Below are positions 5,134 through 5,326 of a stretch of 5,326 nt of DNA, piece after piece. A program made the translations under genes and the position numbers. Positions within the stretch are counted from its first letter, which is position 1. Each line of letters begins with the position of its first letter. The notes beneath the pieces were generated by a model. The model ran no database searches. It was given only the letters and a program-made list of their open reading frames with translations, and was not told the origin of the DNA. The DNA comes from Fimbriimonadaceae bacterium (GTDB lineage: Bacteria > Armatimonadota > Fimbriimonadia > Fimbriimonadales > Fimbriimonadaceae): contig JACMJO010000241.1 of the NCBI GenBank assembly GCA_014380605.1, positions 1 through 5,326 of the forward strand, given 5' to 3'.

Positions 5134-5326
5134 CACGCCCGAGCCTCCGCCCTGGAATACATAAAGGCAATGACGGCGCTTACCGCGGCGACCCCGGCTA
5201 AGACGGAGAAAGCGGTTCCCCAGCCCGAGGCTTCCGCCAATTTGGCGATGGCGTACCCGCTGAGGATGCCGCCGATGTAGCCAATCCCATCGACCCACCC
5301 GCAGGCGGTGGCGCTGGCGTCTTTCC
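5133..5326 (-). CDS. MFS permease, C-terminal end (partial, runs off right edge), organophosphate-transporter-like
   Basis: The last 63 residues of a membrane protein are visible, entering from the right edge and ending at TGA 5135-5133. They begin KDASATACGWVDGIGYIGG and continue through two hydrophobic stretches, about residues 12-28 and 37-55, which would be the last two transmembrane helices. A small loop containing a GW pair lies between them, and a short charged tail (SRAEARA) follows. The SATACGWxDGIGYIGG pattern resembles the helix 11 region of MFS organophosphate:phosphate antiporters such as GlpT, UhpT and their relatives. It is the first visible gene of the operon, and its stop shares one base with the FAD gene's start. 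If the operon handles phosphonates, this protein would be the importer in place of a PhnCDE ABC system. Family is supported moderately; the substrate is inferred from neighbours only. Confidence 0.72.
   Translation of the reverse strand, partial: KDASATACGWVDGIGYIGGILSGYAIAKLAEASGWGTAFSVLAGVAAVSAVIAFMYSRAEARA
5144..5148 (-). promoter_or_regulatory. Shine-Dalgarno site of the FAD oxidoreductase gene
   Basis: The minus strand reads GGAGG, 10 nt before the ATG at 5133, inside the 3' end of the permease gene. It decides between this start and upstream in-frame alternatives (the frame stays open to about 5298), which would have to overlap the permease. Confidence 0.7.

Noticed and set aside
5134..5298. 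Extended N-terminus of the FAD oxidoreductase to about 5298
   Set aside because: The added 55 residues are Arg/Gly-rich out-of-frame reading of the permease gene; the FAD fold starts directly at the ATG at 5133, which has its own Shine-Dalgarno site.

Overview
This window holds six protein-coding genes or gene fragments, two unusual intergenic repeat elements and no RNA genes or insertion sequences that I can see. Base composition is moderately GC-rich. A lipobox protein, a multidomain pyruvate-dehydrogenase-type E2 and an oxygen-using FAD enzyme suggest an aerobic heterotroph with a Gram-negative type envelope. My taxonomic guess is Armatimonadota (Fimbriimonadia-like). That is an impression from protein flavour, not a demonstrated assignment.

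Layout: positions 1-340 (minus) carry the N-terminal part of a DprA/Smf-like DNA-processing protein that runs off the left edge. Positions 341-478 are intergenic and are mostly a repeat element made of TGAT words spaced exactly 8 nt apart, followed by complementary ATCA words. Positions 479-1507 (minus) encode L-threonine 3-dehydrogenase. A short divergent control region (1508-1590) separates it from a small lipoprotein gene (1591-1842, plus). Positions 1840-2014 hold a second, larger copy of the TGAT/ATCA element, and its first TGA is the lipoprotein stop codon. Positions 2069-3355 (plus) encode a complete dihydrolipoamide acyltransferase (E2). It converges on a minus-strand operon and overlaps it by 12 nt at the stop codons.

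The minus-strand operon is transcribed from the right edge leftwards. It consists of an MFS permease (C-terminal end only, 5133-5326), an FAD-dependent amine oxidase-like enzyme (4000-5133) and a phosphonatase-like HAD hydrolase (3344-4003). The genes overlap by 1 nt and 4 nt, so they are probably translationally coupled. The HAD protein keeps the signatures of phosphonoacetaldehyde hydrolase: DxAGT, the cap-domain lysine and GRPxP. The FAD protein resembles the oxidoreductase family repeatedly found next to such hydrolases. The simplest reading is a compact organophosphonate-use cassette: import by a permease, oxidative deamination of an aminophosphonate, then C-P bond cleavage. The exact substrate is unknown.

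Two signals stand out. One is the 8-nt-periodic TGAT/ATCA intergenic element, present twice with a 21-nt core that matches at 20 positions. The other is a shared start arrangement: three genes without a Shine-Dalgarno site each have a -10-like hexamer exactly 9 nt before the start codon, which hints at leaderless transcription. The operon-internal genes and the E2 gene instead have clear Shine-Dalgarno sites.
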